Part shown: positions 1 to 10,074 of the stretch, one piece after another
Layout: each line of letters begins with the position of its first letter
How positions within the stretch are numbered: position 1 is the first letter of the stretch
Assembly: GCF_003597395.2 (NCBI RefSeq)
Contig: NC_133770.1
Span: forward strand, 297,691,774-297,755,773
Length of the DNA stretch: 64,000 bases
Direction of reading: 5' to 3'
Origin: Chelonoidis abingdonii
Lineage: Eukaryota > Chordata > Testudines > Testudinidae
Notes under the pieces: generated by a model
The model's database searches: none
Told to the model about the DNA's origin: nothing
What the model saw: the letters and a program-made list of their open reading frames with translations, nothing else
Program-made: the position numbers and the translations under genes

Positions 1-104
1 TGGGGAACTGTACCAGTTCCATGGGAATGTGAACCATAACCCACTGAATAGAAGCCCCCTCGACAAGCACCTACCATTCACAAGCACATACTATTCTGAA
101 AGGG

Positions 105-850
105 GTCCAGAGATTTCAAGGCCAGAAAGGACCATTCTGGTCATCTAGTCTGACCCCCTTTATAACAAAGGCCAGAGAACTGCTCAAAAATAACTCCTAG
201 AGCAGATCTGTTAGAATAACTTCCAATCTTGATTTAAAACTTGTCATTGATAGAGACTCCACCATGACCCTTGGTAAATTGTTCCAATGGCTAATTACTC
301 TCATGGTTTAAAAATGTTACACCTGATTTCTAGTCTGACTTTCTCTGGCTTCAGCTTCAGCCATTGGATTGTGTTAGACCTCTCTCTCCTAGACTGAGGA
401 GCCCATTATTAAATATTTGTTCCCCATGTCGATACCTATAGACGGCAATAAGTCACCCCTTAACCTTCTCTTTGGTAAGCTAAATAGATTGAGCTCCTTG
501 GGTCTATCATTATCAGGTGGGTTTTCTAATCCTTTAATCACTCTCTTGGCTTTTCTCTGAACCCTGTCCAGTTTGTCAACATCCTTCTTGAATTGTGGGC
601 ACCAGAACTGGACACAGGATTCCAGCAGCACTCACACCAGTGAAAAATATAGAGGTAAAATCACATCTCCTTCCATCCTTGAGATTCCCCTATTTATGCA
701 TCCTAGGATCACATTAGTTCTTTTGGCCATAGCGTCGCACTGTGGCTCATGCTCCGCTGATTATACACCCCGACCTCCAAATCTTTTCCAGAGCCACTGC
801 TTCCCAGAGTAGAGTCCCCTATCCTGTATGTATGGCCGACATTCTTTGTT
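105..850 (-). mobile_element. CR1 LINE, 3' portion, degraded
   Basis: A 5'-truncated CR1 retrotransposon lies on the minus strand. Positions 389-631 (minus) still translate to the C-terminal end of CR1 reverse transcriptase, with [19 protein letters not shown] followed by the [16 protein letters not shown] stretch found in the other CR1 copies here (21000-21371, 25258-25983, 54005-54442). The low-numbered end holds the 3' untranslated tail typical of this CR1 subgroup ('ccagaaaggaccattctgg'). Frame breaks and stops show it is dead. Both boundaries are approximate. Confidence 0.85.
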
Positions 851-984
851 AAAACCATTGCTTGTTATTATGACAAGTAGTGTTGCTTAATAGTATGCTG
901 ATAAGCATAAAGTGTCTTGTTATGTCTTTCCAACACCACAGAAACCTGTGTGTCATAAGCACAGGCACAGACTTTCCAAAATGC

Positions 985-1310
985 TAGGGGAGCTCAAGTC
1001 CCCTGCTCTGCCCCAAGGCCTCACCCCCACTCCACCCCTTCTCCAAAGCCCCATCCCTGCCCCACCTCTTCCTGCCCCTGCTCCACCCCTGCCCCGCCTC
1101 TTCCTACCCAGTTCTGCCCCCTCCCCTGAGCATGCCGCATCCTCGCTCCTCCCTCATCCCCTCTCCAGCCTCCTGCATGCCGTGAAACAGCTGATTGCAC
1201 AGGGTGGAAGGTGTGGGGAGGGAGAGGGAGGTGCTGATAGGGGGGCAGCCGGTCGGTGCTCAGCACCCACAATTTTTTCCCCATGGAGCACCCATGGAGT
1301 CGGCGCCTAT
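985..1310. repeat. C-rich interspersed repeat, unclassified
   Basis: This is a pyrimidine-biased run of CCCC/CTCC words that turns into purine-rich sequence near 1203-1245 and ends at 'ggagtcggcgcctat'. I recall sequence like this as a high-copy family in turtle genomes but cannot assign it to a class. The long frame on the plus strand here is a by-product of the C-rich composition. Confidence 0.45.
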
Positions 1311-1425
1311 GTTCATAAGTATCTGATATTTCTCACCTTGCAGTCTATACTTATTTGCAGCTAAACCAGGCATCAATGCTGCTAATTTGCTCTAATGAGC
1401 ACAAGTCCTTTTGATCTTTTGTAGG

Positions 1426-1531
1426 TAATGGTGACCAGATAGCAAGTTGGGGCCGGGGGTAGTTGCCTATAAAAGACAAAGCCCCTAATATTGGGATAGT
1501 TCCGATAAAATCAGGATGCCTGGTCAACCTA
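1426..1531. mobile_element. hAT-type MITE, TAGGGTGACC family, copy 1
   Basis: A short palindrome-ended element runs from 'taatggtgaccaga' to 'tggtcaaccta'. Inside are the family words 'ataaaagacaaagcccc' and 'tccgataaaatcagga', also present (some reverse-complemented) in the copies at 4445, 8283 and 29138. The flanks 'tttgtagg' and 'cgtgtaga' agree at 5 of 8 positions, consistent with a worn 8-bp target duplication. Confidence 0.7.
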
Positions 1532-1826
1532 CGTGTAGACCAGTGGACAACCCAAACTGGTTTTATTGAAACCAATGGAATTTGTTTGGATTTACAGTGG
1601 TTTAACTGATCACAGGCTGGTCCAGCTGCTGAAAGGGGACTGTTAAAATATTTGTGTCTGCTCCAGTTCAAGAAAGTGCATTTTCTCTCCATCGCACACC
1701 CATGGAGCTACAGTGGAATGAATTCTGTACCAAAAAGCCATTCAATCAATAACCTAGTTAGTTAAAGTTTATCTCGTAACCCCATACAATTATATTTTCC
1801 TACAGGGTCCCATTATCTCCAGAGCC

Positions 1827-1944
1827 GGAACAGGTTGGACGAACACCTCTCAGGGTTAGTTTAGGTCCACTTGGTCCTGCCTTGGCACAGGGGGCTAGAC
1901 TTGCTGACCTCTCAAGGTCCCGTCCATTTCTATGATTCTATGAT
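1827..1944 (+). mobile_element. CR1 LINE 3' end fragment
   Basis: About 120 bases of CR1 3' end: 'caggttggacgaacacctct', 'gacctctcaaggtccc' and the closing 'tctatgattctatgat'. These match the ends of the larger CR1 copies at 21464 and 54533. Confidence 0.8.
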
Positions 1945-2204
1945 CTTATTAAAGTTTAGTTGCAGTTAATGCCAAAGCTGAAAACCGCTCAGAGAGGAAG
2001 ATGGGTCTGAGGATGTGGCTACTATTTCTTTAAACCTGAAGCCAAGCCAGAGGGAGACGGGGGCAGGAGCACTGCAATGAAGCCAAAGCAGAGAGCTTTA
2101 AGGATAAAAGTGTTTCCCTTATTCTAATAAAGATCCTTGTTGTGCATTAGAGGAATTGACTTGTTCTGTGATTCTGTGTCGTTGTCACAGCAGTGTTGTC
2201 AGCT

Positions 2205-2480
2205 CTCATGATCAGATCACAAATCTTGTGATATTTATTCTCTGTCTTAAAGCTCCAGCTGCAGAACTCAGCTTACATTTAAAAAGAAAGTCAGATTTTA
2301 GACCTCTTGGTTGTAGGGGAAAACTTAAAAACATGTCCCCTAAAGGCTCAAAACACAGAAGGGAACTAAAAAGAATTCAGATGTATTAGTATTTAAATCT
2401 CATGATTTTTTTCAGCCAGTCTCGTATTTCCAGGGGGCCCGACTCACGGGTTTTGAATGTCTGCAGCTGGCGGTATGACG
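2205..2480 (-). repeat. AT-rich interspersed repeat, shared family copy 1
   Basis: In reverse complement this segment matches the start of the repeat at 15685-15960 (the GGGTCAGCCCCCTG-like block, then a 'catgagattt' block, then an 'ataatacat' block). No open reading frame of interest. Class unknown. Confidence 0.45.
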
Positions 2481-2667
2481 TATGAGATGACAAAGGGATG
2501 CATTCAAACGTCAAGGGTGGTGATTTGGAATAAGGCTCAAGCTTTTGGGCTGTAAATGTAGCTGAGTCAAGTTTACAGACTCCCTAAGTGGTCTCCTGGA
2601 AAACAGGCTCACTGCATGAGAGTGAAAACATGACACCGATTGGAGCCGGCTGTGTTATCTGATAGGA

Positions 2668-2977
2668 CAGGGGTAGGCAACCTATGGCACACGTGCCGAA
2701 GGTGGCAAATGAGCTGATTTTCAGAGGCACTCACACTGCCCGGGTCCTGGCCTCACAGTCCAGGGGCTCTGCATTTTAATTTAATTTTAAAAGAAGTTTC
2801 TTAAACATTTTCAAAACCTTATTTACTTTACATACAACAAAAGTTTAGTTATATGTTATAGACTGATAGAAAGAGACCTTCTAAAAACGTTAACATGTAT
2901 GACTGGCACGCGAAACCTTAAATGAGAGTGAAAAATGAAGACTCAGTGCAGCACTTCTGAAAGGTTGCCAACCTCTG
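2668..2977. mobile_element. Non-autonomous hAT transposon with 8-bp target duplication
   Basis: The ends are 'caggggtaggcaacct' and 'aggttgccaacctctg', inverted repeats differing at two positions. They are bounded by 'tgatagga' (2660-2667) and 'tgataggg' (2978-2985), a 7/8 target duplication. An 8-bp duplication with CAGGG-type ends indicates the hAT superfamily. The 310-bp interior is AT-rich and has no transposase. Confidence 0.9.
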
Positions 2978-3521
2978 TGATAGGGAATAAAGAAAGACAG
3001 GAATTAGGGGTGAGTGAAATGCCCCTAACTATATCTCTCTAAAACGAAGACTCTACAAAAGCCAAGACAATCCTGTTCCAGGGAGCTGCTTTTTCCTTCC
3101 CAGACCTGGCTGTTCCAAATCCTTTTGGAGGTCTCAAAAGAACATATTATCCTGCTAAATGGTGAGTTCCCAAACACATGCATATACACTTTTGTGCGTG
3201 ACAGTCAGAGGCGTGCAAATATGCTGGGGTAGGTGTGTGAGTCAGAGTATTTACATGCCTAAGCTAGACACACTTAAAGAGCTGTGCACACATTCAGGTT
3301 GCTGAAAATTCAGCCCTCGATATGCAGCAAATCCTAAAAGCAACAGTGGCTTAACAATGGAATGGCCGTGCAGCTATGAAATTCCTTATTCTTCTAGGGG
3401 TAGATCCTGTTCCAACTGAAGTCAATGGGAAAACTCCCAGTGGGAGGGCTAGAAATTCAATCTTGGTGTTTAATCAGACGACTAACAGCATTTTAATGCA
3501 GTGGTGGTACTTTAGTGTACT

Positions 3522-3539
3522 CTGTGTGTGTGTGTGTGT
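3522..3539. repeat. (GT)n microsatellite
   Basis: Nine uninterrupted GT/TG units. Confidence 0.95.
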
Positions 3540-3644
3540 AATGTTAAAGATGCATAGGGAGAAATGACAGAGAATACTGACCTCCTTTTTTAAAGTGCTT
3601 TGAAATCTGCTGATGAAAAGCATTACATACAAGCCAGATGTTGT

Positions 3645-3735
3645 TTATTTATTATAGCTATTAGCATCCAGTCATGGCCCAGGACCCCACAGTGCCAGCT
3701 ACTGTACAAACACAGTCCTGTAATAACTATGGAGC
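3645..3735 (-). repeat. L2/MIR-type 3' tail repeat
   Basis: Contains 'gtcatggcccaggacccc' and 'tactgtacaaacacagtc', core words of a family that recurs at 7935, 22140, 28755, 31455, 37885 and 42315. Read on the other strand it resembles the 'aagctcttgaggcagggatc' tail of L2 LINEs and MIR SINEs. Confidence 0.6.
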
Positions 3736-3869
3736 CCTGGCATGGGGTGCTACCTTTAAATGCCCAGTCCTGCCACCTATTGAAGACAGAGACAATACTC
3801 TCATTGAGTTCAATGGGAGCAGGATTTGGCTTTAGGGACCTCCACCTGCTATGCTTACTATGTGCAGCT

Positions 3870-4444
3870 CATGCATAAGCGATGCATAGGGGGGCATATA
3901 GGGTCAAGTCCCCCATTTCCCCCCTCCGATTTCTGCTTGGTCTGCCAGGAGGCAGGGAGAGGGATTCCATTCTTCTCCCGCTCCACCTGCCCCCCGGCAT
4001 GCTCGACCCCTGGCAGTGGGGCAGGGACGGAGTGGGCAGGATCACCTGCTTCTCATGCCAACCGCTCTGGGTCACTGCTCCGTGCAGCGCAGCGGCTGCC
4101 TGAGAGAACCTGACTGGGGAGGTGGTGGTGGAGGGCTGCCTCCTGCCCGGGCCCAGATGCCGGGGACATGGGCCAAGCGAGTCAGAGTCCCCCCTGTCGC
4201 CCCGGGATGTTTCCGGCTCTCTTAGCCTCTGTCCCCAGAAGCTGGGCCTGGGTCACCTCCCCGGCCAGGCTCTTTCAGGCAGCTGCTGCTCTGCACAGAG
4301 CAACCATGACCAGAGTTACCAGCTTCAGTCAGCGTGAGAAGTGTCTCCTTCCCTCCTCGCCTGCCAGGGAGAGCAGCCAAACGTGCCAGAGCAGAGGTGC
4401 AGCGGCAGAAGTTCAGAGCCCTCCCTCCCCACAGGTAACTCTGG
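3870..4444. repeat. GC-rich interspersed repeat, split by a MITE
   Basis: A long GC-rich block with no believable gene. It is interrupted at 4445-4569 by a hAT MITE whose target duplication AACTCTGG shows the host sequence was once continuous with about 4570-4700. I recall similar sequence as a turtle repeat, but the class is unknown and the boundaries are approximate. Confidence 0.35.
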
Positions 4445-4569
4445 TAGGGTGACCAGACAGCAAGTATGAAAAATCCAGACAGGAGGTGGGGGGGTAATAG
4501 GAGCCTTTATAAGAAAAAGCCCCAAATATCAGGACTGTCCCTATAAAATTGGAACATCCAGTCACCCTA
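4445..4569. mobile_element. hAT-type MITE, TAGGGTGACC family, copy 2 (perfect TSD)
   Basis: The reference copy of the family. It starts 'tagggtgaccagacagcaag' and ends 'tccagtcaccctaa' less the last base. A perfect 8-bp direct repeat, AACTCTGG, sits at 4437-4444 and 4570-4577. The 125-bp element has no coding capacity, so it must have been moved by a transposase in trans. Terminal inverted repeats plus an 8-bp duplication define it as hAT-type. Confidence 0.95.
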
Positions 4570-4779
4570 AACTCTGGGGAGGTGGGGAGAGCTCAGTGGC
4601 TCTGGGCTGGCTGCTGGGGGGGTCTCTGGGCAGAGGAGACACATGGGGCAGTCAAATATCCTCCCAGTAGCGGGAGACCCGACTCCTCTGTCAGCTCAAA
4701 TCTAGGACTACATTCCGCCTCAGCGCCGATAACGGGGTCACATTTCTACAAAGGCCAGGCTAAGGTGGTTGTGATTATT

Positions 4780-5280
4780 AGCAACCGCGACTGCTGAAGA
4801 GGAAGGGAGCGTTCCCCTGTATCAGGGCTGCCCTTCTCCCATTGAATCAAGAGTTTAAAGAATGCCAGAGCACTTCGTGTTTCATAGTTGTGCTAACAGG
4901 AGATAATGCAATTCCAGCTAATGATTTCATCCACCTGAGGCCAAACAATCTACTGTGAGGTGTGGAACTAAAATCAGGAGCTGCAAGATATTTTCCAGTA
5001 TTAGTATTGATGACGCTTTCCAGGGTAATAGAATAAAAGGGATGTTAATAACAATAATGACACTCGACGTAGGTGTTTTCACTTAAACTCCCATTAACTC
5101 TCCTTTTTGCTCCATCAATATTTCCATCCTGGCATGGAAAGCAGGAAGAGAGTGACTGGAATAATGCAGTCCACAAAAATCAAAATAATTTGCTGCACAG
5201 CCCCACTCCGGTGGTGGAGCTCTGCTAGCTACGAGTGACATCCAACTCCCCGTGTAGAAGGCTAACACAGTCTAGGCACC
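4780..5280. other. Unassigned stretch
   Basis: AT-leaning sequence with no open reading frame, repeat or regulatory signature that I can name. Confidence 0.5.
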
Positions 5281-5288
5281 GTTTATGC

Positions 5289-6033
5289 CAGTGGTTCCCA
5301 AACTTTAACAACCTGTGAACCCCTTTCACTAAATGTCAAGTCTCGTGAACCCCCTTCTGAAAATGAATATTTCCAGGAGATTTGCTCCTTTACCTGAGTA
5401 TAAATGATAAAAGCAGTGATCTTGGAAATATAAAATGTGTTTTTATGACATGCTTATTACACTTTATTTATTATTAATTATTATTTTTCATTACAGTATT
5501 TTTATTACATTATGAAAACGGCAACACTCTTCCAAGATCTCGCTTTCATAGCCTGTATCGCTTTGAATAAGCCTGTTACAAGACAAGGCTCCTATGTTTC
5601 ATCAAGGAGTGTCAGATGTGAAACAGCAGAAAGGTATTTAAGAAGCCAACTCAAAGCATTCCTCCTACACAAGCATTCAGGGCTTGAGCAGTTCAGGCAA
5701 ACAATGTATGTTAAAACAAAACTTAAACTTGCTCTGCATCATAATTTTAAAACAATACTAGCTGCCTATTTAATTTTTAAATCAGCAAAAAATATCCACC
5801 TCCCTTTCCATTTCTTATAAGGAGTCTTGAAGTTTAAATCTCTTCAGTGTGATAGAGATGCTTGCTTTGATCTGCTTAGCTCTTGGAAGTCCAGGGGCTC
5901 CGGGCTGCTGGCACTATGCCGCCCGGAGTCCTAGGGACAGCTCTGTCCGCCATTAGGGAATTTTTTCCCAAGAAACCTCTGTAACGTTTCACAACCCTCC
6001 AGGGGTTCCCGAACCCCAGTTTGGGAACCACTG
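5289..6033. mobile_element. Non-autonomous hAT transposon, perfect 8-bp TSD
   Basis: The termini 'cagtggttcccaaactt' and 'cagtttgggaaccactg' are near-perfect inverted repeats. GTTTATGC occurs exactly at 5281-5288 and again at 6034-6041. The element is 745 bp. A 102-codon plus-strand frame (5512-5820) has no transposase motif that I can see and is probably not coding. Confidence 0.95.
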
Positions 6034-6041
6034 GTTTATGC

Positions 6042-6489
6042 CCATAACTGCGCTGAAGGTCCTACATCCCTTTACCTTCCCATAAGCCAGGCAGTTCCCT
6101 ATTATTAGCCTTAAGGTTCCATTGTACGTGTATCCTTTGGCATGGGAACACGAAGGGAACATCTACACAGCAGAAGCCATGCATGGTTAGGTTGCTCATG
6201 TGCTGAGACGATTGCCTATCATGCTGATCAATGTTGTCTCAGTGTTTCCTTGTACTGCTCCATCTGTTCTTTCTTGACTTGTGCTCCTACGCCCTAGGAT
6301 AACACAAAAAATAAATAATATTCGCCTCCCCAAGATAGCTTCAATCCAGCTGGCATGGGTAACAATACCAGTGAAGACAGCACAGCACGTGTAGGACAAG
6401 CCTGAAATAGACCCTGGGTATGGCCTCTGCTTGCTAGCCCGTGCCAGGTTGTCTTCACTGTTATAGTTACCCATGCTGATGGGATTCAA
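6042..6489. other. Unassigned stretch
   Basis: A 159-codon minus-strand frame (6196-6675) crosses from here into a MIR remnant and is rejected as coding. Nothing else recognised. Confidence 0.45.
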
Positions 6490-6645
6490 ACTAACTCGGT
6501 AGGCTACCCCGTGCTCAGATTCTACTGTGAAGACACATCCAAAGAGAAGTGATTTGCCCAAGATCAACCGGCATGTTAATGGCCAAACTGGGTCCCCAAA
6601 CTTCCACTCCAGGGCCCTACCCACTACACCATTGTTGCCCCACAT
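6490..6645 (-). mobile_element. MIR-like SINE remnant
   Basis: Read on the minus strand, the order is a tRNA-like head ('ggtgtagtgggtagggccct') and then a MIR core ('gatcttgggcaaatcacttc'). Old and degraded. Confidence 0.6.
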
Positions 6646-6649
6646 ATCT

Positions 6650-7085
6650 GATACCCCAACTCCTTTCATGCTCACATGGCTATTAGCTGTATCTCCATCC
6701 CTCCCTTATAGATTTTTCCAAGCGATCACTGATTGCGATTCCAAGCCACTTCCTCCTCTGCTCATTCCACATTCTCTTGGAGTCGGCGCCTTTCAAAACT
6801 CATTAGTGGCATTTATCCTCATTTAAATGAGAGGAAGCAAAGGAGGTAAAGTATACAGATGGCATATTGTCTGCAGAGAATCATTAAAACTTGCAGAAGA
6901 TATTTTAAAAAGCATGGTGTGCCGGGAAGAGAAAAACTCCTGCAGCAAATAATTGGAGGATAAACAAAAGCAGGAGTCGGGGGCAGTTGAAGGGTAGGAT
7001 TGACTCCTGAGCTGGACTCCCGAGATCTCTGTGACAATCAAGGGGAATCCACAAGGGGCATTTTAACTCTCAAAGAAAAAAAATC
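6650..7085. other. Unassigned stretch
   Basis: Mostly purine-rich plus-strand sequence. The overlapping minus-strand frames at 6819-7041 are short and unsupported. Confidence 0.45.
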
Positions 7086-7090
7086 TGTGT

Positions 7091-7240
7091 GATCAAACAA
7101 GCTAAGCAGGGTTTGGCTGGGTCAAAATGTGAATAGGAGACCTGTGAAAAACAGCTAAGACCCCCTAATGCTGTAGGAAGTTATGCTGATGGTTCAATAC
7201 CTGGAGCTTGTGTTGTTCTTCTCAGCAAGGCCCAGAGAGC
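7091..7240 (+). mobile_element. 5S-rRNA-derived SINE (or 5S pseudogene)
   Basis: Positions 7101-7180 carry the order of landmarks of a vertebrate 5S rRNA gene: 'aagctaagcagggt', then 'gaataggagacc', then 'gctgtagga', with small indels between. These correspond to the internal promoter and 3' half of 5S rRNA. Sequence continues past the 5S part, which favours a SINE3 or AmnSINE-type chimera over a plain pseudogene. The exact 3' end is unclear. Confidence 0.6.
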
Positions 7241-7269
7241 TTGTGTATCCGCAACCAGAGCTGTGCAAA

Positions 7270-7470
7270 TACTTGATTTTTTGATCTGGTGGCCAAATTG
7301 AGGGGAAAAAATGGGTTGAATTGAAATGAAAATCTTCAGTTTTTTCAGTGTAAAGAAAAAGTTGAGGGGGTGGGGAATCATTTTGGATTGAAGAAAATAT
7401 CTTGTTTTTAATGGCTTTTTTATTTAGAATTGAGTGGCATTCCAAAATGAAGCATCTTTCCACCCGCTCA
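7270..7470. repeat. AT-rich 'aaaatttc'-type old repeat
   Basis: Low-complexity-like runs of A/T words with short inverted matches ('aaaatcttcagttttttc'). Similar texture recurs at 19330-19690 and 43555-43870. Probably one old family, but class and boundaries are uncertain. Confidence 0.35.
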
Positions 7471-7629
7471 AGCTGTAACAGCTGCTTTTAGCTCTGGGGC
7501 CCCTGGTTCGGTTCCCAGGCATGCCGGCCAGGATGGCAGCTGTCATATTTCACAAACTATTTTTATTTAAACATCATAGAATACAATAACTGGAGCCCGC
7601 TGCCTCCAGCTCTCCACCCTTCTGAGAGA

Positions 7630-7845
7630 ATAATACCTTACCCTTATATAGCGCTTTTCCTCAGTTGTTCTCAAAGCACTTCACAATCATCGATGAATTT
7701 ATTCTCACAATACCCTTCTGAGGGCAGAGCTATTATATCCATTGTGCAGATAGGAAACTGAGAAACAGAGCGGCTAAGTGACTTCCTAAGGTCAAACAGG
7801 AAGCCTGTGGTGAAGCAGAGAATTATACCCAGATCTTTCACATCA
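7630..7845 (-). mobile_element. MIR-like SINE remnant
   Basis: Contains 'cagataggaaactgagaaac' and 'aagtgacttcctaaggtca', the reverse complement of the MIR core ('tgaccttgggcaagtcactt' and so on). An extra block with 'tatagcgctttt' and 'caaagcacttcaca' precedes it, as in the copies at 42080 and 49438. Confidence 0.75.
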
Positions 7846-7934
7846 GCTGCTGATCACAGGACCCTTCCCCTCTAGAGAAGGGCACTAGCACGCTGTTAGC
7901 AAGTGTTGCACAGCTGGAATTGTAAAACCCCAGA

Positions 7935-8015
7935 TCCCACTGCACCTTTATTATCCCCCCTATTGCGCTAGGTGCTGTACAAACACTGAACAGAAAGACA
8001 AGATAATGCTGGAGA
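7935..8015 (-). repeat. L2/MIR-type 3' tail repeat
   Basis: Contains 'gctaggtgctgtacaaacac' followed by 'gaacagaaagacaagataa', the same family as 3645-3735. Confidence 0.6.
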
Positions 8016-8282
8016 ACTGGGATGACCAGCAGCAGCAGCAGAAATTCAGGATTCAGGAGGCTATTTTCCTGGAGATCTATGCAGATCTCACCCTGGATCT
8101 GCTGCACACCGCCCTGAAAGCATGGAGAAACATGTGGTCACTGGCACCTGGAATCTCTCCCTGCTGCCCCTCCTGATTGCTAACCTGTTTGGTTTAGTTT
8201 GATCAGTTGCTAATCTGTTTGGGGTTGGTAGAGCCGCTGTCCTGGAGGTGTGCACCGCTTGGCAATGCACAGGGAGTTAGTG

Positions 8283-8397
8283 TAGGGTGACCAGATGTCC
8301 TGATTTTATAGGGACAATCCCAATTTTGGGGTCTTTTTCTTATATAGGGTCCTATTACCCCTCCACCCCCTGTCCTGATTTTTCACACTTCACACTA
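8283..8397. mobile_element. hAT-type MITE, TAGGGTGACC family, copy 3 (right end lost)
   Basis: The left terminus 'tagggtgaccagatgtcc' and the core 'ggtctttttcttatatag' are well preserved, but the right inverted repeat is missing after 'tttttcacacttcacacta'. Flanks 'agttagtg' (8275-8282) and 'agttagag' (8398-8405) match at 7 of 8 positions, so the right end was lost inside the element while the target duplication survived. Confidence 0.85.
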
Positions 8398-8488
8398 AGT
8401 TAGAGATGGATCTGCATGCTTTGAGTTCCCAGATTGTATTGGAGGCCCTTGATGGGACCCACCTGCCTACTGTTTCCACCATATGCAC

Positions 8489-9359
8489 TGTTAGGGGGCT
8501 TATTCCTTCACCCTCTCACTTCCCTGGTCCTTCTCACATGAACAGAAAGCAGCAATACTCGAAGTCTGAAGGTGCAAACAATTCGATGTTTATTGGGGTG
8601 AACTTCCAGCAAGCATGATTCCAGTTTCCTTCCTTAGTGTCCTCCTTCCCAGCTCTGACACCACAGAGCCTTGCCTGTGTCCCTGTTCCTGTTCCCATCC
8701 CCTGTTCCCATTTCCCCCTTTAGCAAAACATGATTCCAATTCCCCCATCCGCAGTCCCTGTTCCCATTCCCCCCCTCCACTTCCTGATTGACTTCAGACT
8801 ATATAGCAAAACCTTAGCTATTCCTCAACCAATCATTTTACTGAAATTTAACTAACCAATCCTAACATATTGTAACATGGTTATTTAACCAATTATACCC
8901 ACCACCTTAATTGGTTTACACCCAAAAAAATGAATTATACAGCAGACAGAAAATTACAGAACCAGACAGAGACCATGCAAATAAACATACAAAACAATAC
9001 AGAAGTGAGGATTTCACAACTACATCTATACAGACATAAGGGTTCTCCAGCTGTGTCTATTGATAAATGAGTTCTCGCCAGACAGGATGGGATCAAACTA
9101 AGTTTCCTTTTACATCTTCTAGGATCTTCCCTTTCTCTGGAGGTGATAGAGTGGATCACCTTCCTAACAGCCCCAGATCGCCTTATTTCAATATGACTAA
9201 ACAGGGCCTCAGACTGTCACAGTAAGAGAAGGCCACTACACAGACAGTGATTTTTGATTCGTTCTTTTATATTTCTATAACTAGCTAAGTGATAAGAATA
9301 TACCTAAATTCTTAAAGTGTAGGCCTTTGCAGACAGGCCTGAATATCTATATCCTAACA
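8489..9359 (-). mobile_element. Solo LTR of an endogenous retrovirus-like element
   Basis: The termini are inverted (TGTTAGG at the left, CCTAACA at the right), the TG...CA form of retroviral LTRs. Flanks 'tgcac' (8484-8488) and 'cgcac' (9360-9364) match at 4 of 5 positions, as expected of an integrase duplication. A minus-strand AATAAA at 8589-8594 lies about 100 bases from the left end, where an LTR polyadenylation signal should sit if the LTR is transcribed leftward. No internal retroviral genes adjoin it, so it is a solo LTR left by recombination. Confidence 0.8.
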
Positions 9360-9364
9360 CGCAC

Positions 9365-9755
9365 CAGGTCCCGGGGTCAGCAACAGAAAGGGACATTGCT
9401 CCATGGTGCTCAAAGCCTGGCTGATCACCAGGGATGTGCCACAATTATTAATGAGGGGCAGTGTGGGTGACAGCAGGATCCTTAGAAACTCACCCCTGCT
9501 TTAGGCAATGAAAAATGGAACTTTTGCTCCCAAGATCACTGTGGCTATTCATGGCAGTGCGATTCTTCCTGTCCTTGCAGGAGACCCCACTCACTCGAAG
9601 AGGAGGATGATGCTGTGTCACTCTACCCCAAGGAGTTGCAGAATGAGAGGGGAGGGGGGATCCGGAAGATTGAGGGGGGAGGGGGAAGCATCTTGTGACG
9701 AGGCTGCATGCCTCTGAGCAAGCATCTGAGAGCTGGTTGCTATGTTTTGCACATG
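9365..9755. other. Unassigned stretch
   Basis: Purine-rich near 9640-9690. No feature recognised. Confidence 0.45.
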
Positions 9756-9757
9756 GG

Positions 9758-10070
9758 TGGCAGGTACAATAGGCCAGGGAGGCTAAGCCTCCCCAAACCC
9801 AGGCCGCGGTCCTGCCTACATTCCACCCTGAGGTCCTGTCTTCTCTCCACCTCTCCCCCGAAGCTGGTGGGGGCTTGGGCCAGCTGGAGGCTCAGGGCCG
9901 AGGGGGGCTCGGGCCACGGTAGGGAGCTTGGGGCTACTGTGGCTCCGGCGGGCGAGGGGTGATAGGTATAATGGGGTGGGACCTCAAGCTGGGGGGGCAG
10001 GGTTTAATTATAGGTATAATGGGGCGGGGGGCTAGCCTCTCCAAATTGGGTGGGGGGAGGGTTCACCCGC
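9758..10070. repeat. GC-rich interspersed repeat
   Basis: The related words 'ggctaagcctccccaaa' (left) and 'ggctagcctctccaaatt' (right) bracket a GC-rich block, and 'ataggtataatggggcgg' is repeated twice near 9962-10030. Probably a transposon-derived repeat; class not assigned. Confidence 0.4.
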
Positions 10071-10074
10071 TACT

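Noticed and set aside
6196..6675. 159-codon minus-strand frame
   Set aside because: Runs into a MIR remnant; no recognisable domain.
7495..7560. tRNA-like B box ('ctggttcggttcccagg')
   Set aside because: No A box at the right distance and no cloverleaf; may be a SINE scrap but not supported.
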